Origin: Flavobacteriales bacterium
GTDB taxonomy: Bacteria; Bacteroidota; Bacteroidia; Flavobacteriales_D; Parvicellaceae
Length of the DNA stretch: 64,000 nt
Direction: 5' to 3'
NCBI GenBank assembly: GCA_029251405.1
Contig: JAQXDK010000016.1
Span: 1-64,000 of the forward strand
The notes beneath the pieces are model-generated. The model ran no database searches, had not been told where the DNA came from, and saw only the letters and a list, made by a program, of their open reading frames with translations. Positions 53,736 to 63,005 of this stretch are shown here, in pieces; position 1 is the first letter of the stretch; every line of letters starts with the position of its first letter. Position numbers and translations under genes: made by a program.

Positions 53736-54455
53736 TTACCACTCAAATAAATATCCAATAATTCTTCCCATCCAAGGGTTTGATTTTGCTTTTAGTTTCA
53801 GTTCTGTTTTTAACTCTAATTCAGTATATGTTTTCTTAATTTTTATATCAGAAGTGATTTCATCTATGTTTTGGTACTTTTCGTTAACTATTTTTGCAAA
53901 ATATACAACACCACCATCTTCAGTTGCTAACCCTAAAATAGTTCCTGGGAGTCCGTTAAATGTTTCTGGACCGGTAGATGCAATAATTTGGTCGGTATAC
54001 CATGCGTAAATTCTGGTACTATCATTTTTAGGCCAAATCGCTCTTCTACAACTGTATCCAGCAATATTTCTTTTTCTCTCGGTTATTTTCCAAGTCCTTT
54101 TAATCAATTCGTCTTTTACTGTTTTTCGGTCACCGAATAAATTATAGATGGAGACTCTTTGGTCATTTTCAAAATCTTGTATTACTGTATTTTTTGAAGT
54201 AGCCCAGTCTGCTTTTGAAGGTACAGCTGATTCAACGGGTAGGAATACAGATTTTTCTGGGCTAAAGTGAAGGTTGAATCTATCAACTTTCATTTTTTCT
54301 CCTCTTAGCCACCTTTGAGATTCCGGAGTTTTATACTTCTTAAGAAGATTGGTTTTTCTTTCAAAAAGAATTACCCCATGGGTAATCTGTCCATTTGCGA
54401 AGCTAAAATTTAGGACAAGAAATAATATAGAAATGTTTTTAATGAAATGATTCAT
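53736..54455 (-). CDS. GLPGLI-family secreted protein
   Basis: A 239-residue protein with a signal peptide (ending SFANGQ) and the name-giving motif, here GLPGTILGL, near residue 167. It belongs to the GLPGLI family of Bacteroidota, usually found beside a large outer-membrane barrel gene, as here. Function is unknown. It overlaps the barrel gene by 17 bases and is probably co-transcribed with it. Confidence 0.9.
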   Translation of the reverse strand: MNHFIKNISILFLVLNFSFANGQITHGVILFERKTNLLKKYKTPESQRWLRGEKMKVDRFNLHFSPEKSVFLPVESAVPSKADWATSKNTVIQDFENDQRVSIYNLFGDRKTVKDELIKRTWKITERKRNIAGYSCRRAIWPKNDSTRIYAWYTDQIIASTGPETFNGLPGTILGLATEDGGVVYFAKIVNEKYQNIDEITSDIKIKKTYTELELKTELKLKAKSNPWMGRIIGYLFEW

Positions 54456-57213
54456 CTTGCATTTTAGTTTTGTTGTTATTAAATCGGTAGGTCAATCTGG
54501 CTAAAAAATATCTTGATATGATGGTAGTTTTGTTGTCAATAATTACGTTATTTTGAATCAACCTTTGAGCAATAATATTTTGATTTAAAATATCGTTTCC
54601 TTCTAAAGACAGTATTAAATTTTCATTTTTATTAAATCTTTTTTCAATTGAAAAATTGATAATAAAGAAATTTATATTGTAATCTTCTGACCTTTGAGTG
54701 TTAATGGTATACTCCGATTCGGTAAATAAGGTCATTTTCCAAGGAAGTTCAATTTCTAGATCTAAAAAAAAGTTTTGTGTAACAAAGGGTTGACTATTAA
54801 TGTTTAAGCTGTTAGAAGGCTTGGAATAGCTTAATTCACCACCAATTTCGATATAAGTAGAATCTGTATCCCATTCAAAAGAAATTTCATTTGCTTGAGA
54901 AAGGGTAGTGGTAACATTTTTTAAACTACCGATCACACTGTTGGTAATATTGTAATTGGACTGATTACTTATTCGTATTCCAAGAGGAGAGTTTCCTAAT
55001 GGAATTTTACCACCAATATAAAAAGAGGTAAATTCATTTGCAGTAGAGTCCATATTAATTGTTTTGGAAATGGTTCTGCCAAAATTATCATACGATATTT
55101 CATTAGAGAAAGGATTCATTACTCTTCTGTAGGTCAAATTAGACCAAATATAACTGCCTGTTAAGCCCTTCCAGTGATTGTAAGAAACATTCAATTGGTG
55201 AGAATAATCAGGTCTTAAGTCAGGATTGCCTTCTACTATTTTATTAGGATTAGAATTGTTTTGAACCGGTTGAAGTTGATTTAATGAAGGTTGTCTTGAG
55301 TTAGTCTTGTAATTAAATCTTATTCTTTGGGAGTTGCTAAATTTATGTCTGTAATTTATTTGAGGTAAAAGATCCCAAAAATTCAAAGAATCAGTCAAGG
55401 GGTTATTAAATTCATCAAAACTTCTTAACTGAACATTTCTAATATATCCACCAATTTTCAAACGGTCTCTTTTGTATCGGTATACACTAAAAAAACCAGC
55501 TCTGTTAGTTGATTTTACATTGTTAAAACTATTTGAATACTGCTCATCTTGAATATCGTATTCTCCTGAAAATAAATTTTTATTGAAAGTATTTCTTTCT
55601 TGATTCCCCATGTTGATTTTATATAGGTGTTCTAAATCAATACTCCACTTTTTGCTAATAGGCTCTCTAAAAAGAAGTTGAGATTTATAGTTGGTGGAAG
55701 CTGATACAAATTTTTGCTTTTGATCAATCGTATCATTTATAGCAGTATTGAAAGAATATTCGTTTTCGGTGTAGTTGTCCTGGGTTTCATCATTTTCAAA
55801 TTCGCTGTAGACCAAGGCATATTTTAACAGCCTATCTTTTTTCTGGAATTCTCTTTTCAGTCTGATTTCTGTCTTAAAATTATAACTTTTAGAATCATGG
55901 TCTTGATTTACTATTGATTTTGAGTTTGCATTCGTGTCGTTATCAGCAAAGAATGAATTTTTTAAAGTGTCATTATTTGAAGAGTTTGATAAACTGTAAC
56001 TAGGCAAAATTTCTAAAGTAGTTGCAGTATCTAATTGTATTTCAATTCTGGCATTTAAAAGATGATCTTGACTTTCTTGAACAGAAGTATTTCTTTCTTC
56101 AACAGTAAAGGAAGTGTCTCTAAGTAGGTATTGTAAATTTCTATCGGATTTTGCAGTAAGTGAGGATTGATTGTTAGTATAGTTAAATCCAATCTTTACT
56201 TTTTCACCAATTTTATCAGAATAAAAAATACCAGACTTGAGTGTCTTAGGGATTCCGTTATTGTTATATCCCCCAGATCCTCCCCACCAATTTCTATTAT
56301 CATCACTAAAAAAATTTCCATTATCTGTGCTCAAACCATACTTTTTAATATCTCCATATCCGAAATTTGCTCTAGGAGTATTAGATGCTAATGAAAAAAT
56401 AGATAATTTAAAGTCTTTATTGAATCTGTTAAAAAGTAATTCTCCTTCGTAAAAATCATTAAAATCACTTCCACCAGAAATCCTACCAAAATATCCTTTT
56501 TTAGCGTCTTCTTTTAGTCTTAAATCCATTACTTGAATAGTTTCATCAGCTGTTTCATCGGAGTCGGTGTTTTCTTCCTCGTAAATTTCTACACTTTCAA
56601 TACTTTTTGCACCTAAATTTTTAGTTGCTATTGTTGGATCTGTTCCAAAGAACTCGTCACCATCAACTAAGACTTTATTTACCTCTCTACCTTGAGATGT
56701 AATACTTCCATTTTTATCAACTTCAATTCCAGGAAGTTTTTTTAATAAGTCTTCTACTACTGCATTTTCTTTTGTTTTAAAAGAGTCGGCTAAAAAAACT
56801 AAGGTGTCGCCTCTAAAGAAAACGGGGTCTTTGTAGGCGTAAATCGTAACTTCATTCATCATTTCACTTTGTTCGGGCAAAATAGTGTTGTTAAGATTTA
56901 AAGACAATCGATCATTAGAAGGGAAAAAGAAAATAAATTTATCATCGTTTTTATGGTGAGAAATAATGATTTCTACAGTGTCAATCGGAACATTAAAATA
57001 AAAACCACCATTGTCATCAGTTCTCTTAAAATCTATCATTACAGAATCTGATAACCGAACCAACATTACAACAGCATTTTTTTTAGGTGTATCGTTTAAA
57101 GTGTCTATAATGTTTCCAAAAATAGACATGTTCTGTGCTTGTGCATTTAAATTAAAAAAGCCTATAAATAAAATAATTATTATATTGTAATTCAGTGTTT
57201 TAATATTATTCAT
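54439..57213 (-). CDS. Large outer-membrane beta-barrel protein (TonB-receptor-like)
   Basis: A 924-residue outer-membrane protein with a signal peptide, a carboxypeptidase-regulatory-like domain (about 28-115), a plug-like part (LLKKLPGIEVDKNGSITSQG, about 160-230) and a large barrel ending FLARLTYRF. It lacks an obvious TonB box and belongs to the barrel type that pairs with GLPGLI proteins. The pair may serve export, peptide handling or envelope assembly. Start follows a 21-base gap after the mtaB stop. Confidence 0.88.
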   Translation of the reverse strand: MNNIKTLNYNIIIILFIGFFNLNAQAQNMSIFGNIIDTLNDTPKKNAVVMLVRLSDSVMIDFKRTDDNGGFYFNVPIDTVEIIISHHKNDDKFIFFFPSNDRLSLNLNNTILPEQSEMMNEVTIYAYKDPVFFRGDTLVFLADSFKTKENAVVEDLLKKLPGIEVDKNGSITSQGREVNKVLVDGDEFFGTDPTIATKNLGAKSIESVEIYEEENTDSDETADETIQVMDLRLKEDAKKGYFGRISGGSDFNDFYEGELLFNRFNKDFKLSIFSLASNTPRANFGYGDIKKYGLSTDNGNFFSDDNRNWWGGSGGYNNNGIPKTLKSGIFYSDKIGEKVKIGFNYTNNQSSLTAKSDRNLQYLLRDTSFTVEERNTSVQESQDHLLNARIEIQLDTATTLEILPSYSLSNSSNNDTLKNSFFADNDTNANSKSIVNQDHDSKSYNFKTEIRLKREFQKKDRLLKYALVYSEFENDETQDNYTENEYSFNTAINDTIDQKQKFVSASTNYKSQLLFREPISKKWSIDLEHLYKINMGNQERNTFNKNLFSGEYDIQDEQYSNSFNNVKSTNRAGFFSVYRYKRDRLKIGGYIRNVQLRSFDEFNNPLTDSLNFWDLLPQINYRHKFSNSQRIRFNYKTNSRQPSLNQLQPVQNNSNPNKIVEGNPDLRPDYSHQLNVSYNHWKGLTGSYIWSNLTYRRVMNPFSNEISYDNFGRTISKTINMDSTANEFTSFYIGGKIPLGNSPLGIRISNQSNYNITNSVIGSLKNVTTTLSQANEISFEWDTDSTYIEIGGELSYSKPSNSLNINSQPFVTQNFFLDLEIELPWKMTLFTESEYTINTQRSEDYNINFFIINFSIEKRFNKNENLILSLEGNDILNQNIIAQRLIQNNVIIDNKTTIISRYFLARLTYRFNNNKTKMQDESFH

Positions 57214-57234
57214 ATAAATATTTAATTTAACTTT

Positions 57235-58530
57235 TTAAGTGGATATAGTTCCAAATGCTTCAATACTTGAATTTACACTATCGATTCTTACTTTTTGAAT
57301 GGTATTCAATATTCCTTCTTTAAATGGGATTTTAACTTTGACATAATTTTCAGTAAATCCTATTAAAAAATCGTCTTCGTGAGTTTCCAAAAGTACATTA
57401 TTAATATTTCCTATATTGGAATTATAAAATTTCAATTTTAGTTTTAAACTTAAAATTCTTAGTTGCTTACTTCTTTTCCTTCTTTCCTCCATGGGAATTA
57501 AATTATCCATTCTTGGGGCGGTCGTATTGGCTCGTTCAGAATAAGTAAAAACATGAAGGTACGATATAGGGAGAGATTTTAAGAAATCAATCGTTTTATT
57601 AAATTCATCTTCAGTCTCACCAGGAAAACCTACAATAACATCTACGCCTATACATGCATTAGGCATAAGACCCTTAATAAGTTTTATTCTTTTTTCATAC
57701 AGTTTTGTATCATATCTCCTTCTCATCTTTTTGAGAAGATTATCGGATCCACTTTGTAAAGGGATGTGAAAATGTGGAGTGAATTTATTGGAATGACTTA
57801 CAAAATTAATAATATCATTATTCAAAAGATCTGGTTCAATAGATGAAATCCTAAACCTCGAAATCCCATTTACAGAGTCTAATTTTTGAATAAGTTGATG
57901 AAAGTTTTCATTGGTTCCATTTCCAAAATCTCCAATATTGACCCCTGTGAGTACGACTTCTTTTATTTCAGATCTTCCAATTTCTTTAGCTTTAGCAACA
58001 GTTTCACTAACGCTACCGCTTCTACTTTTACCTCTTGCTAGTGGAATTGTACAGAAGGAACAGAAATAATTGCACCCATCTTGAACCTTGAAAAAGGACC
58101 TCGTTCGGTCACCCAAACTAAATCCTGGGTAAAAAGTTTTTACATTTTTTATAGGTTCATTTCTTAAAATAGTTTCTTGATTCTCAAAACCATTTTTTAA
58201 ATAATTTTTAATATTGAACTTTTCTTGAGCCCCGAGTACTAGACTAACACCCTCAATTTTGGTGATTTCATTGGGTTTTAATTGAGCATAGCATCCGATA
58301 ACGATCACAAATGCCTTAGGATTATATTTAAGAGCTTTTCTAACAATATTTCTACATTTTTTATCGGCTTGATCAGTAACTGAACACGTATTAATCACAT
58401 AAATATCAGCACCAGTTTCAAAATCTACTTTAGCAAATCCTTCGTTTTCTAAATCCCTAGCTATGGTACTGGTCTCAGAGAAGTTAAGTTTACAACCTAA
58501 AGTATAAAATGAAGCTGTCTTGATATTCAT
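57235..58530 (-). CDS. mtaB: tRNA t6A37 methylthiotransferase MtaB
   Basis: Radical SAM enzyme that turns t6A37 into ms2t6A37 in ANN-reading tRNAs. Cysteines of the first cluster are C13, C49 and C80; the radical SAM CxxxCxxC is C153, C157 and C160 (GCNYFCSFC). A TRAM-like C-terminal region follows. Length 431 is normal. It complements TsaD, which makes t6A, in the same window. The promoter string TAATTTCGCC lies at 58536-58545 on the minus strand. Confidence 0.95.
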   Translation of the reverse strand: MNIKTASFYTLGCKLNFSETSTIARDLENEGFAKVDFETGADIYVINTCSVTDQADKKCRNIVRKALKYNPKAFVIVIGCYAQLKPNEITKIEGVSLVLGAQEKFNIKNYLKNGFENQETILRNEPIKNVKTFYPGFSLGDRTRSFFKVQDGCNYFCSFCTIPLARGKSRSGSVSETVAKAKEIGRSEIKEVVLTGVNIGDFGNGTNENFHQLIQKLDSVNGISRFRISSIEPDLLNNDIINFVSHSNKFTPHFHIPLQSGSDNLLKKMRRRYDTKLYEKRIKLIKGLMPNACIGVDVIVGFPGETEDEFNKTIDFLKSLPISYLHVFTYSERANTTAPRMDNLIPMEERRKRSKQLRILSLKLKLKFYNSNIGNINNVLLETHEDDFLIGFTENYVKVKIPFKEGILNTIQKVRIDSVNSSIEAFGTIST

Positions 58531-58577
58531 ATTTTGGCGAAATTAATACTTTTTTATTTGATTTATGTATTACGTAA

Positions 58578-58608
58578 TTTGTATATAACATCAATATTAA
58601 TATATTTG
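58578..58608 (+). promoter_or_regulatory. Promoter of the glutathione-peroxidase gene
   Basis: TTTG (58578-58581) and TATATTTG (58601-58608) are separated by 19 bases, a textbook Bacteroidota -33/-7 pair. The ATG at 58641 lies 32 bases after the -7 box. Confidence 0.75.
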
Positions 58609-58640
58609 TTTAACTTTTAATCAATTTAATTAAACAAAAA

Positions 58641-59162
58641 ATGAAACATATTATATCTCTATTATTAATTCTAAACATAACATTCATGAATGCTCAAAAT
58701 TCTTTACACGATTTTAACATCACTACTATTGATGGAGAACAAAAATCATTATCAAATTTCAAAGGAAAAAAACTCTTACTAGTAAACACAGCTTCTGAAT
58801 GTGGGTTTACCTCTCAATACGAAGCACTTCAAAAGGTTCACGAACAATATGGTGATCAGCTAGTCATTATAGGATTTCCAGCTAATAATTTTGGTGGTCA
58901 AGAACCAGGTTCAAATTCGGATATAAAATCGTTTTGTAAAAAGAATTATGGTGTTTCTTTTTTAATGTCTAATAAAGTCAGTGTGAAAGGTGCAGATATA
59001 GATCCTATGTTTGGTTGGTTAAATCAGCAAGAAAACAGTTCTTACAAGGGAGACATCATGTGGAATTTTGAAAAATATTTAGTGGACGAAAATGGGCAAT
59101 TAATTAAAAGATTCAGAAGCACTACTAAACCAAACTCTTCTGCAATCACCAGCCTATTGTAA
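58641..59162 (+). CDS. Exported glutathione-peroxidase-family thiol peroxidase
   Basis: A 173-residue GPx-fold peroxidase with a signal peptide (MKHIISLLLILNITFMNAQ), so probably periplasmic. The catalytic tetrad is C54 (NTASECGFTSQY), Q87 (NNFGGQEPG), W141 and N142 (MWNFEKYL). A second cysteine C99 in SFCKKNYGVSF matches the resolving position of yeast Gpx3. It should therefore act as a thioredoxin- or thiol-linked enzyme and not need glutathione. It is alone on its transcript as seen. Confidence 0.94.
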   Translation: MKHIISLLLILNITFMNAQNSLHDFNITTIDGEQKSLSNFKGKKLLLVNTASECGFTSQYEALQKVHEQYGDQLVIIGFPANNFGGQEPGSNSDIKSFCKKNYGVSFLMSNKVSVKGADIDPMFGWLNQQENSSYKGDIMWNFEKYLVDENGQLIKRFRSTTKPNSSAITSLL

Positions 59163-59224
59163 ACATTAAGATTTCTTAACATATTTCAATATTCATATTT
59201 CCTATATTTATATAAATATTCTAT

Positions 59225-59929
59225 ATGGAAAATGTATCAGGAAAAAAAGTGCTAATCACTGGAGGAAGCTCGGGTATTGGTAAGGCAACTGCTAAAATGT
59301 TAATTCAACATGGAGCTATTGTTTCAATTACAGGTAGAGATAAAGAAAAACTAGAAAATGTTGCTAGTGAAATAAACGCTATTCCTATTCATTTAGACGT
59401 TAGTAAATACAATTCAATTGCTGTTAAGGTTTTAGATGCGTTTCATTCTATGAAAGGAATAGATGTTTTAATAAATAATGCAGGAATTGGTGAATTTGCA
59501 AGATTAGAAGATGTTAAAATTAGCCAATTTGAAAAGATATTTTCAACCAATGTCTTTGGCTTAACCATGTTAACTCAAGAAGTGGCAAAATTCTTTAAAA
59601 CACAACAGCACGGTTCTATTATTAATATTGGATCTTCTGCTGCTACAGCTGGCTTTCCTTCAGGATCTGTTTACTGTGCGTCTAAATTTGCTCTCAGAGG
59701 ATTAACAGAATGTTGGCGACACGAGCTTAGACGTGAAAATATTAGAGTGATGTTGATTAACCCAAGTGAGGTCACTACTGCTTTTAATAACAAGAAAAGA
59801 TTAGAAAGAGAAAATGAGCCCAAAAAATTAACCCCTGACGAAATCGCCCATTCCATTGTTTCAGCAATAAGAATGGATGATAGAGGATTTATTCCTGAGT
59901 TAAATGTATGGGCTACCAACCCATTTTAG
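59225..59929 (+). CDS. Short-chain dehydrogenase/reductase
   Basis: A 234-residue classical SDR with the cofactor motif TGGSSGIG (about 12-19), NNAG near residues 84-87, serine in GSSAATAG and the catalytic pair Y150 and K154 in YCASK. It resembles FabG-like reductases but the substrate is unknown. An arginine near residue 38 (TGRDKEK) suggests NADPH use. The 3' end overlaps xerD by 17 bases. Confidence 0.92.
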   Translation: MENVSGKKVLITGGSSGIGKATAKMLIQHGAIVSITGRDKEKLENVASEINAIPIHLDVSKYNSIAVKVLDAFHSMKGIDVLINNAGIGEFARLEDVKISQFEKIFSTNVFGLTMLTQEVAKFFKTQQHGSIINIGSSAATAGFPSGSVYCASKFALRGLTECWRHELRRENIRVMLINPSEVTTAFNNKKRLERENEPKKLTPDEIAHSIVSAIRMDDRGFIPELNVWATNPF

Positions 59930-60830
59930 TTTTTTCTATCGGATGATGGTCAAGAATACTTTGTTTTAGATAGTTTTTATCCAAATGTGTGTAGATTTCT
60001 GTAGTTGTTATTGATTGATGTCCCAACATCTCTTGTACCGCTCTTAAATCAGCTCCACCTTCTACTAAATGGGTTGCAAATGAATGCCTTAGAGTATGAG
60101 GAGATACAGTTTTCGTTATGCCCGCTTTTTCAGTAAGTTTTTTAATGATTTTAAAAATCATCACCCTTGAAAGTTTGCTTCCATTTTTGTTTATAAAGAC
60201 ATGGTCTACAAAATCTTTGTTAATTTTTTGATGCACTCTTACCTCTTCTAAATATATTTTCAGATGCTTAGAAGCCATTTTACCCAACGGCACTAGTCTT
60301 TCCTTATTTCCTTTACCAATAACTCTTATAAAGCCTTCTTTCCAATAAATTTCAGATATTTTTAATTCTAACAACTCTGTTACTCTTAGCCCACACCCAT
60401 AAAGTACTTCTAAAATAGCTAAATTTCTTTCCCCATCTATTTTTGATCTATCTACTTCATTGACAATAAGATCTATTTCTTCGATTGTGAGAAATTCAGG
60501 TAGTTTTTTACCTGTTTTTGGGTTTTCTAATAAATTACTTGGATTAGTTTTTATAATTTTTTCTAAAATTAAATATTTAAAAAAGGATCTTATGCTGGAA
60601 ATAATTCTGGATTGAGAACGTGCACTAATTTTTAAGGTATTTAATTGAGATAAATAATCTTGAAAATCTTCGTGTTTAATAAATTTAATTTTTTTTGAAG
60701 AATCACCATTATTAAAAAAAAGATTCATTTTTTGAATGTCTCTACAGTAGGCTTCAACCGTGTTTCTTGATAAAGATTTTTCAATTTTTAAATAATTTTG
60801 ATATCCATTGATATAATTTTGCCAAGACAT
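59913..60830 (-). CDS. xerD: XerD tyrosine recombinase
   Basis: Resolves chromosome dimers with XerC at a dif site. The 305-residue protein has all catalytic residues: R149 (CGLRVTEL), K173 (GKGNKERLV), H245 and R248 (HTLRHSFATH), H271 (LGHQS) and Y280 (EIYTHL). An N-terminal SAM-like domain spans about 1-90. Its sequence is the standard XerD form, unlike the more divergent recombinase at the left edge. It is divergent from tRNA-Ser(UGA) and overlaps the SDR gene end by 17 bases. Confidence 0.95.
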   Translation of the reverse strand: MSWQNYINGYQNYLKIEKSLSRNTVEAYCRDIQKMNLFFNNGDSSKKIKFIKHEDFQDYLSQLNTLKISARSQSRIISSIRSFFKYLILEKIIKTNPSNLLENPKTGKKLPEFLTIEEIDLIVNEVDRSKIDGERNLAILEVLYGCGLRVTELLELKISEIYWKEGFIRVIGKGNKERLVPLGKMASKHLKIYLEEVRVHQKINKDFVDHVFINKNGSKLSRVMIFKIIKKLTEKAGITKTVSPHTLRHSFATHLVEGGADLRAVQEMLGHQSITTTEIYTHLDKNYLKQSILDHHPIEKTKMGW

Positions 60831-60876
60831 ACCACTAAAATAGTGATTATATGTTTAATTTATTAGTAAAAAATAG

Positions 60877-60905
60877 TTGCTATAATAATGTTTTTTCTAT
60901 TTTTG
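60877..60905 (+). promoter_or_regulatory. Promoter of tRNA-Ser(UGA)
   Basis: TTG at 60877-60879 and TATTTTTG at 60898-60905 are separated by 18 bases. The mature tRNA begins 11 bases after the -7 box, the same distance as for tRNA-Ser(GCU). Confidence 0.7.
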
Positions 60906-60915
60906 CCCATCGTTA

Positions 60916-61000
60916 GGAGAGTTGGCAGAGTGGTCGAATGCGGTAGTCTTGAAAACTATTGTGCCGTAAGGTACCGGGGGTTCGAATCCCTCACTCTCCG
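60916..61000 (+). tRNA. tRNA-Ser(UGA)
   Basis: Acceptor GGAGAGT pairs with ACTCTCC, with discriminator G at 61000. The anticodon stem GTAGT/ACTAT encloses the loop CTTGAAA with anticodon TGA, which reads UCA and other UCN codons. A long variable arm (TGTGCCGTAAGGTACC) and the T-loop TTCGAAT are present. CCA is not encoded. Confidence 0.97.
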
Positions 61001-61011
61001 CTACTTTATGA

Positions 61012-61035
61012 AACCCCGATTTATCGGGGTTTTTT
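61012..61035 (+). terminator. Terminator after tRNA-Ser(UGA)
   Basis: CCCCGA (61014-61019), loop TTTA and TCGGGG (61024-61029) are followed by six T. It ends the tRNA transcript and lies before the TlpA-like gene, which argues against longer reading frames that start upstream. Confidence 0.92.
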
Positions 61036-61070
61036 GTTTCTTACTTTTTGTAACTATTTTTCTTATGATC

Positions 61071-61610
61071 ATGTCACAAAAAAAAATCACTATTGTAGGA
61101 GTTGCTGTTTTTGCAATATCTGTTTTCCTTTACTATTCTTTTGTATTTAACAGTGCTGTTCAAGGAAATAAAGCCCCTGATTTCACAATCGGTTTAATTA
61201 ATGAAAGTAAATATTCATTAATCCAGTCAGAAGGAAATTATGTCTTATTAGACTTTTGGGCTTCTTGGTGTAGCCCGTGTCTAAGGGAAATTCCTACACT
61301 TATAAAAATTAGTGAAAAATATAAATCTTCTTATTTCGAAAATAGATCACAGCTGGATATAGTAACAGTTGCTCTTGAGAAAAGAGGAGAAAATTGGAAA
61401 AAAGTTGCTTTGAAATTTAAATTTAATTGGGATTATCAGTCTGTAGAATACCATAACTTTATATTAAACTCTTCTTTAGCAAACCTATATGGAGTTTTAG
61501 AAATTCCTTCAAAATTTTTAATCGGTCCCAATGGAAATATTATTCTTTCTAAAACTTCCTATTCAGAAATTGAGCAATACTTAGATCAAAGAATAATTAA
61601 GAACCAATAA
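61071..61610 (+). CDS. TlpA-like membrane-anchored thioredoxin
   Basis: A roughly 180-residue thioredoxin-fold protein with an N-terminal membrane anchor (KKITIVGVAVFAISVFLYYS) and the active site WCSPC in DFWASWCSPCLREIP. The cis-proline region is VLEIPSKFLIG. It likely reduces disulfides in the periplasm, for example for cytochrome c maturation, which fits with ccsBA elsewhere in the window. The frame is open from 60888, but that part lies within the tRNA and terminator. ATG 61071 (or 61065) is the credible start. Confidence 0.88.
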   Translation: MSQKKITIVGVAVFAISVFLYYSFVFNSAVQGNKAPDFTIGLINESKYSLIQSEGNYVLLDFWASWCSPCLREIPTLIKISEKYKSSYFENRSQLDIVTVALEKRGENWKKVALKFKFNWDYQSVEYHNFILNSSLANLYGVLEIPSKFLIGPNGNIILSKTSYSEIEQYLDQRIIKNQ

Positions 61611-61666
61611 CTAGTATTGTATTATTCATGACATCTTAATTTATATAATTTTATACTTTTACACCT

Positions 61667-62998
61667 ATGCAAAAGCCTTCCATACCAAAGGGGACTAGAG
61701 ATTTCACTCCTTATCAAATAAGTAGAAGGAACTATATTTTCAATAGTATAAAATCTAAGTTTGAGAAATTTGGTTTCTCACCCATAGAAACTCCCTCCAT
61801 GGAGAAGTTAACTACCCTTAATGGGAAATACGGTACTGAAGGAGATCAGTTACTCTTTAAAGTACTTAAAAGGGGAGCAAAATTTGAAAAAGTATTATTA
61901 AATTCTAATACAAATACACTAAAATCAAATGATTTTTCTGATGAGGCGCTTCGATACGATTTAACGGTTCCATTTGCAAGATATATAGTACAACATCAGA
62001 ATGATATTTCTTTTCCTTTTAAAAGGTATCAAATTCAACCAGTATGGAGAGCAGATAGACCTCAAAAAGGTAGATATAGAGAATTCTACCAGTGCGATGC
62101 TGATATTGTAGGAACAAAATCTTTAATCTGTGAAATAGAATTAATTAGTTTAATCTCTGAAATTTTAAATGAATTTAAGCTGACGAATCATTCAATAATG
62201 ATAAACAACAGAAAAATTTTATCAGCTTTGATAGATTTATGTCATTCGGAAGCTTATTTTTCTAAAATCACTGTAATTATAGATAAAATTGATAAAATTG
62301 GTGTTGATAAAGTAGTTGCTGAGCTAAAAGAAAATATACCCAATTCCGAATGCTGGAAACTTTTTGAAGAGTTGTTTTCAATCACAGGCTCTGAAAATAT
62401 TCTAGAGTGGCTTAATAAGAAGCTAACCAATAGTGAGGTAGGGCAAAAGGGCATTGAAGAATTAATCTACATTGTTGATCATTCTAAAAAAATGGGTATT
62501 AAAAATCTAAAAATCAATATTTCTTTAGCCCGAGGACTAGATTATTACACAGGTTCAATTTTTGAAGTTATTTTAAATGACAGTTCAATGGGCAGTATAG
62601 TTGGAGGGGGTAGATACGATGATTTAACTAAAATGTTTGGGCAAAACGATTTGTCAGGCGTTGGCATATCATTTGGAGCAGAAAGAATTTTTGATTTAAT
62701 GAACGATTTAAATTTATTTCCTGATGGATTGGACCACTCTCCAAAATATATGATAATTGACCAATCCGGAGATTCAATTAATGGTTTAAAGCTTTTAAAT
62801 TATCTTAGAGACAGAGAGGTGTCTACCATTTTATATCCAGATGAACATAAAATTAAAAAACAGTTGAAATATGCTCATCTAAATAATATTTCTTTTGTTG
62901 TATTTATAAATCAAGAGTTTCATTCAAAAATGCAAATAGAACTTAAAGATATGAAAACAGGTGTTCAAGAGCAACATGAAATTTCTAATCTAAATTAA
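61667..62998 (+). CDS. hisS: Histidyl-tRNA synthetase
   Basis: Charges tRNA-His. The 443-residue class II synthetase has motif 2 in YQIQPVWRADRPQKGRYREF, the HisRS mark RYDLTVPFARY and LARGLDYYTGSIFEV, and motif 3 GGGRYDDL. A C-terminal anticodon-binding domain starts near 350. Length is normal. It precedes hutH by only seven bases on the same strand, so both are likely on one transcript. Confidence 0.97.
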   Translation: MQKPSIPKGTRDFTPYQISRRNYIFNSIKSKFEKFGFSPIETPSMEKLTTLNGKYGTEGDQLLFKVLKRGAKFEKVLLNSNTNTLKSNDFSDEALRYDLTVPFARYIVQHQNDISFPFKRYQIQPVWRADRPQKGRYREFYQCDADIVGTKSLICEIELISLISEILNEFKLTNHSIMINNRKILSALIDLCHSEAYFSKITVIIDKIDKIGVDKVVAELKENIPNSECWKLFEELFSITGSENILEWLNKKLTNSEVGQKGIEELIYIVDHSKKMGIKNLKINISLARGLDYYTGSIFEVILNDSSMGSIVGGGRYDDLTKMFGQNDLSGVGISFGAERIFDLMNDLNLFPDGLDHSPKYMIIDQSGDSINGLKLLNYLRDREVSTILYPDEHKIKKQLKYAHLNNISFVVFINQEFHSKMQIELKDMKTGVQEQHEISNLN

Positions 62999-63005
62999 AT
63001 AAATA

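Noticed and set aside
60888-61070. Upstream extension of the TlpA-like frame
   Set aside because: The first 60 codons lie across tRNA-Ser(UGA) and its terminator, so they cannot be translated as part of the gene.
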